Below are positions 8,255 to 10,665 of a stretch of DNA of 10,665 bases, in pieces. Location: assembly GCA_002385265.1 (NCBI GenBank), contig DGDD01000073.1, forward strand, positions 1 to 10,665, given 5' to 3'. Source of the stretch: Chitinophagaceae bacterium UBA3961. GTDB taxonomy: Bacteria > Bacteroidota > Bacteroidia > Chitinophagales > Chitinophagaceae. Positions within the stretch are counted from its first letter, which is position 1. Each line of letters begins with the position of its first letter. The notes beneath the pieces are model-generated. The model did not search any database and was not told where the DNA came from. It saw only the letters and a program-made list of their open reading frames with translations. Both the position numbers and the translations under genes were made by a program.

Positions 8255-8296
8255 GGTACAGCGTTACGGCGTTGTTGGCGCAACGCCTGCTGTACC
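8255..8296 (+). terminator. Strong two-part hairpin between amt and porin (attenuator or partial terminator)
   Basis: GGTACAGC (8255-8262) pairs perfectly with GCTGTACC (8289-8296), and inside it GGCGTTG (8268-8274) pairs perfectly with CAACGCC (8281-8287). The two helices are separated by an internal loop of five bases against one, and the apical loop is TTGGCG. An A-tract precedes the structure and TTCTTT follows, so it looks like an intrinsic terminator with an imperfect T-tract. Only 26 bases separate it from the porin ATG, too few for a promoter, so the porin probably depends on readthrough or on a promoter inside amt. It could equally be a processing or mRNA-stability element. Confidence 0.65.
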
Positions 8297-8322
8297 CTTC
8301 TTTAACACTTAAAATCTTTACA

Positions 8323-9426
8323 ATGTTACGAAAATTTTTTGTGGCAAGCGTTGCCATGAGCGCTGCTATTTTTGCAAATGCGCAAACTGCCTCGGTTCCC
8401 ACCGCTAGTTTAGATACAGCCGTGGCAGCAGAAAAACCGGCTCCCGCACTTTCTATTACCGGTTATGCAGATGTTTACTATCGTTTCGATTTCGCTAAAA
8501 CCAAGGCGAACAACTTAACAAGCTTTACCAACTCTCAGAATACCTTCGCTTTAGGTATGGCTAGCTTGAAATTCGAGCACAAAACCGACAAATTGGATAT
8601 GGTGGCCGACCTCGGCTTTGGTACACGTGCAACAGAGTTTGCCTATAATGACCAAGGTATTTTGGCTGCTATCAAACAATTGTATATTTCATACAGCCCT
8701 GCTGAATGGTTGAAATTAACTGCAGGTTCTTGGGCTACACACGTAGGCTATGAATTAGTGGATCCACAATTGAACCGTAACTATAGCATGAGTTACATGT
8801 TCACCAATGGTCCATTCACACACACCGGCTTAAAAGCGGAGATCACAAAAGGTAAAAGTGGATTCATGGTAGGTTTGTCGAATGCAACTGACTACCGCGT
8901 AGTGCCTACCGACAAAATCAACAAAAAATTCTTCATCGCTCAGTATAGCTTGGCTATCACCGACAATGTGAAATTGTTCTTGAACTATGTAGGTGGAAAA
9001 GCACCGGATAGTTCAAAAGTAAGTCAGGTAGATGCGGTGATTACTGCAAAAGTAAGCGACAAATTCAGCCTCGGATTCAATGGTACTGTAAATTCAACCA
9101 AGTTTTGGGATGGCGCCAAAAATGGCGATGCTCAAAAATGGTCGGGTGCTGCACTATATTTGAATGTAGATCCTACTTCAAGTTTTGGTTTGACACTTCG
9201 TTCGGAGTTGTTTAATGATAAGAAGCAAATTAAAATGTTTGCTGCTGCTCCTGATGGAGGATCTATTTTCGCGAATACATTGTCTGCCAATTTCAAAACA
9301 GGATCATTTATTTTCATTCCTGAGTTGAGAATTGAGAATGCTTCACAAAAGATTTTTGTTGATGCAGATGGAGCAGCTACAAAATCCTATGCTAGCTTTA
9401 CTTTCGCAGCTATTTATTCGTTCTAA
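8323..9426 (+). CDS. Outer-membrane beta-barrel porin, BBP2/OmpL-like
   Basis: From the ATG at 8323 the product is 367 residues. It has a clear signal peptide (basic MLRKFF, hydrophobic core, AxA site ANA before Gln21), a short Ala/Pro/Thr-rich linker to about residue 43, and then a barrel beginning LSITGYADVYYRFDF. Amphipathic strands continue to the end, and the last residues, AAIYSF, end in Phe as expected for a BAM-recognised barrel. The segments around TFALGMASLKFEHK, LKLTAGSW and HTGLKAEI recall the BBP2 (putative OmpL-like porin-2) family; I assign this by memory of family pattern, not by a search. The substrate is unknown. Being 89 bp after amt on the same strand, it may let ammonium or other small nitrogen compounds cross the outer membrane (inference). 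An in-frame TTG at 8272 would add 17 residues ahead of the signal peptide, but it lies inside the hairpin and is rejected. A TAGCTTTG box at 8056-8063 within amt is a weak candidate internal promoter. Confidence 0.88.
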   Translation: MLRKFFVASVAMSAAIFANAQTASVPTASLDTAVAAEKPAPALSITGYADVYYRFDFAKTKANNLTSFTNSQNTFALGMASLKFEHKTDKLDMVADLGFGTRATEFAYNDQGILAAIKQLYISYSPAEWLKLTAGSWATHVGYELVDPQLNRNYSMSYMFTNGPFTHTGLKAEITKGKSGFMVGLSNATDYRVVPTDKINKKFFIAQYSLAITDNVKLFLNYVGGKAPDSSKVSQVDAVITAKVSDKFSLGFNGTVNSTKFWDGAKNGDAQKWSGAALYLNVDPTSSFGLTLRSELFNDKKQIKMFAAAPDGGSIFANTLSANFKTGSFIFIPELRIENASQKIFVDADGAATKSYASFTFAAIYSF

Positions 9427-9480
9427 AATGTCGTTTGTTTTATCGAGTATACCTTGTATTTAGGTCACTCTCAAAAGTTC

Positions 9481-9512
9481 TTGCTTTACTATACTAAAGC
9501 CAATGTTTTTTA
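9481..9512 (+). terminator. Weak AT-rich terminator candidate after the porin
   Basis: GCTTTA (9483-9488) pairs with TAAAGC (9495-9500) around CTATAC, and TT/AA can extend the stem past one bulged C. A run of Ts (TGTTTTTT) follows. The stem is weak and AT-rich. The position, 55 bp after the porin stop and just ahead of a stronger hairpin, would make tandem terminators. Confidence 0.35.
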
Positions 9513-9537
9513 TTCATATGGCAAGCAATCGTTGATC

Positions 9538-9566
9538 CCTCCCCGTTTCTACGGGGAGGCTATTTT
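9538..9566 (+). terminator. Strong intrinsic terminator after the porin
   Basis: A perfect 8-bp GC-rich stem, CCTCCCCG (9538-9545) pairing with CGGGGAGG (9552-9559), carries the hexaloop TTTCTA and is followed by CTATTTT. It lies about 110 bp after the porin stop codon and is the likely end of the amt-porin transcript. The T-tract is short, so termination may be incomplete. The same loop sequence recurs in the terminator near 10360. Confidence 0.75.
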
Positions 9567-9628
9567 AAAAACGGTTGTTAGTATTTAGTTCTTTGTTTCT
9601 TAAAATATTATTAACACTAAATCTTAGG

Positions 9629-9655
9629 TTGCTGGGTTACCTTTTCCTAATTTTG
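9629..9655 (+). promoter_or_regulatory. Candidate promoter for the small exported protein gene
   Basis: TAATTTTG at 9648-9655 matches the -7 box TAnnTTTG perfectly. A TTG at 9629-9631 could be the -33 element, but the spacer is 16 bases, one short of the usual range. Transcription would start near 9662. A less perfect box, TATATTTA at 9689-9696, is an alternative without a good -33 partner. Confidence 0.35.
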
Positions 9656-9808
9656 GTATAAATATCAAAGCAGGCACATGTTTTGCTTTATATTTAAAGA
9701 GAGCAGTTTTAGTGTAGAGGAAAATCCTTAGTAATAATAATCTCACCTAACTGCACGTTATATCTAACAGTAACGATTCTCTCTCTCGATTTGCTCCAGT
9801 CTAATTAT

Positions 9809-9835
9809 TTGCACGCCATATTTATTGCACGCCAT
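9809..9835 (+). repeat. 11-bp tandem direct repeat TTGCACGCCAT
   Basis: TTGCACGCCAT occurs at 9809-9819 and again at 9825-9835, exactly, with a 16-base period (about one and a half helical turns). AT-rich bases flank both copies. The pair ends 48 bases before the ATG of the small exported protein. Two identical, directly repeated, partly GC-rich sites suggest cooperative protein binding or a leader RNA element; the function is unknown. Confidence 0.5.
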
Positions 9836-9883
9836 TATTGGAGATTGCCTTGCCGCAATATTCAGTAATCAAAAACTATAAAT

Positions 9884-10306
9884 ATGAACAAGAAAATCAA
9901 TGTCCGTTTATTCGTAGTTGCTATCCTTAGCACTGTTTTGTTTTCTACTATCTCTGTATCAGCGAAGGCACAAGAAGCTGCTGCTGTAACCACTGAAGTA
10001 AAGCCTGAATTACAAGTAAAATTCCTTGGTGCTACCGGTGAATACTTGTACTTCGAAATCAACACCACACAAGCAGAAGACATCCGTTCTAACCTCAAAA
10101 TTCGTAATGAGGCCGGTAACGAATTATTCGCTGAAACTCTTTTCAAAAAATCTGCTACCCGCAAAATCAAAGTTGCGAAGGGTGATGTAGAAAAGTTGGA
10201 AGTTGTTTACAACACGTTCCGTGGTGAAGTGAAAAAAGTATTAGAAGTTAAAATTAAATTCCAAGAAGCAATTGAAGTAACTGACCTTACTGCTTCTAAA
10301 TTATAA
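9884..10306 (+). CDS. Small exported protein of unknown function
   Basis: The 140-residue product begins with a clear signal peptide: basic MNKKINVR, a hydrophobic core to about residue 25, and the site AKA before Gln30. The mature part is about 111 residues, rich in Lys and Glu, with alternating beta-strand patterns such as LQVKFLGATGEYLYFEIN, LKIRNEAGNELFAETLF, RKIKVAKG and LEVVYNTFRG. This resembles small single-domain beta-sandwich proteins that are common, and mostly hypothetical, in Bacteroidota; I cannot name a family. There are no cysteines, no lipobox, no transmembrane helix after the signal and no T9SS C-terminal domain, so it is probably periplasmic or secreted. It stands alone, with its own leader upstream and a terminator 42 bases downstream. 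The ATG at 9884 is preceded by A-rich sequence without a Shine-Dalgarno and places the signal peptide correctly. The gene is real; its role is unknown. Confidence 0.85.
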   Translation: MNKKINVRLFVVAILSTVLFSTISVSAKAQEAAAVTTEVKPELQVKFLGATGEYLYFEINTTQAEDIRSNLKIRNEAGNELFAETLFKKSATRKIKVAKGDVEKLEVVYNTFRGEVKKVLEVKIKFQEAIEVTDLTASKL

Positions 10307-10348
10307 TAAGAGATTTATTTTTTTGAGGGCTTATAAACAATGATTATC

Positions 10349-10379
10349 GTCCCCCATTTCTATGGGGGACTTCTTTTTT
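10349..10379 (+). terminator. Intrinsic terminator of the small exported protein gene
   Basis: GTCCCCCA (10349-10356) pairs perfectly with TGGGGGAC (10363-10370) around the loop TTTCTA, followed by TTCTTTTTT. The flanks TTGAGGG (10323-10329) and CCCTCAA (10380-10386) are also complementary and could close an outer stem. The position just after the gene and the T-tract make this a convincing plus-strand terminator; in the minus direction it lacks a T-tract. Confidence 0.88.
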
Positions 10380-10603
10380 CCCTCAACCCTCCGATCTATT
10401 CTTCATTACTTCCCCCAAGATGCTTCACTAAGAGATACTCCTTTAGTCATTTTCCCGATTGAAAAAGTGTAAATATTGAGTCGAGAGTAGCTGTTAATGC
10501 TTTGAGCTATTGGCTAATCAAGAAAAACCGATGGTATCAAAAAGTATTCTTGCTTTCTCCTACATCTGCTCTGTTGCATACTTCTTATATATTTATAATG
10601 ATT
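10380..10603. other. Intergenic region without recognised features
   Basis: Apart from the CCCTCAA that may close the outer stem of the preceding terminator, I see no gene, strong hairpin or repeat here. It separates two convergent genes, if the minus-strand fragment at the window end is real. No clear terminator for that minus-strand gene is visible. Confidence 0.5.
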
Positions 10604-10665
10604 TCATTTTTTGAGCACCAATCGTCCATCTTTGCCGAAAATGATGTCCGAAGCCATTTCGAGCA
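10604..10665 (-). CDS. Likely 3' end of a convergent gene (partial)
   Basis: Reading the minus strand from the window edge, one frame gives LEMASDIIFGKDGRLVLKK and then a TGA at 10606-10604. The residue mix and the basic C-terminus look like a natural protein end, whereas the sequence after the stop turns AT-rich at once, as intergenic DNA does. Only 19 complete codons are visible, so the family cannot be named and the call could be wrong. The gene would be convergent with the small exported protein. Confidence 0.45.
   Translation of the reverse strand, partial: LEMASDIIFGKDGRLVLKK

Larger units (their letters stand above)
9567..9883 (+). other. Long non-coding leader region before the small exported protein
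   Basis: No gene is visible in these ~317 bases. The stretch holds a candidate promoter (9629-9655), an 11-bp tandem direct repeat (9809-9835), a third TGCACG at 9752-9757, a pyrimidine run CTCTCTCTC near 9780 flanked by two CGATT copies, and a small ATTGC-CTTGCC-GCAAT hairpin at 9844-9859, about 25 bases before the ATG. I recognise no known riboswitch or small RNA. If the promoter is right, the untranslated leader is about 220 bases, unusually long for a 140-codon gene. Confidence 0.55.

Noticed and set aside
9862..10170. Antisense frame of 102 codons over the small exported protein gene
   Set aside because: The plus-strand frame has a clear signal peptide, strand-like pattern and terminator; the antisense frame has none of these.

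Overview
The window looks like chromosomal DNA of a member of the Bacteroidota, most likely a Chitinophagaceae-type relative. The clues are the AT-rich intergenic DNA, promoter-like TAnnTTTG boxes in place of TATAAT, the near absence of Shine-Dalgarno sequences, exported proteins whose signal peptides end in AxA followed by Gln, and a BBP2/OmpL-like outer-membrane barrel. The genus cannot be fixed from the sequence alone.

Layout. Positions 1-547 hold no gene. They contain dispersed-repeat DNA: a CCTGAGCTTGTCGAAGG motif, a pair of GCCCC/GGGGC hairpins and a GC-rich cluster of four CGCTGCG heptamers, followed by a plausible promoter for gltB. Next come gltB (548-5065) and gltD (5099-6601), the two subunits of NADPH-dependent glutamate synthase, 33 bp apart and closed by a clear intrinsic terminator (6624-6650). 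A very AT-rich 180-bp gap carries a 26-bp near-perfect dyad, a candidate promoter and a second short palindrome, and leads to an Amt-family ammonium transporter (6833-8233). An 89-bp gap containing a strong two-part hairpin separates amt from a BBP2-type porin (8323-9426). After one weak and one strong terminator candidate, a leader region with an 11-bp tandem repeat precedes a small exported protein of unknown function (9884-10306), which ends at another hairpin terminator. The last 62 bases look like the 3' end of a convergent gene on the minus strand.

How the genes fit together. The window is a nitrogen-assimilation cluster. Amt brings ammonium across the inner membrane, and GltBD makes glutamate from glutamine and 2-oxoglutarate. 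The porin may supply the outer-membrane step, although its substrate is not shown by sequence. Neither glutamine synthetase nor a PII protein (GlnK/GlnB) is in the window, so the ammonium-to-glutamine step and the usual Amt regulator must be encoded elsewhere. All complete genes point the same way and no reading frame appears broken.

I did not find a clearly new system. The least explained features are the amt dyad operator candidate, the amt-porin intercistronic hairpin, the repeat-bearing leader of the small exported protein, and two terminators that share the same hexaloop.
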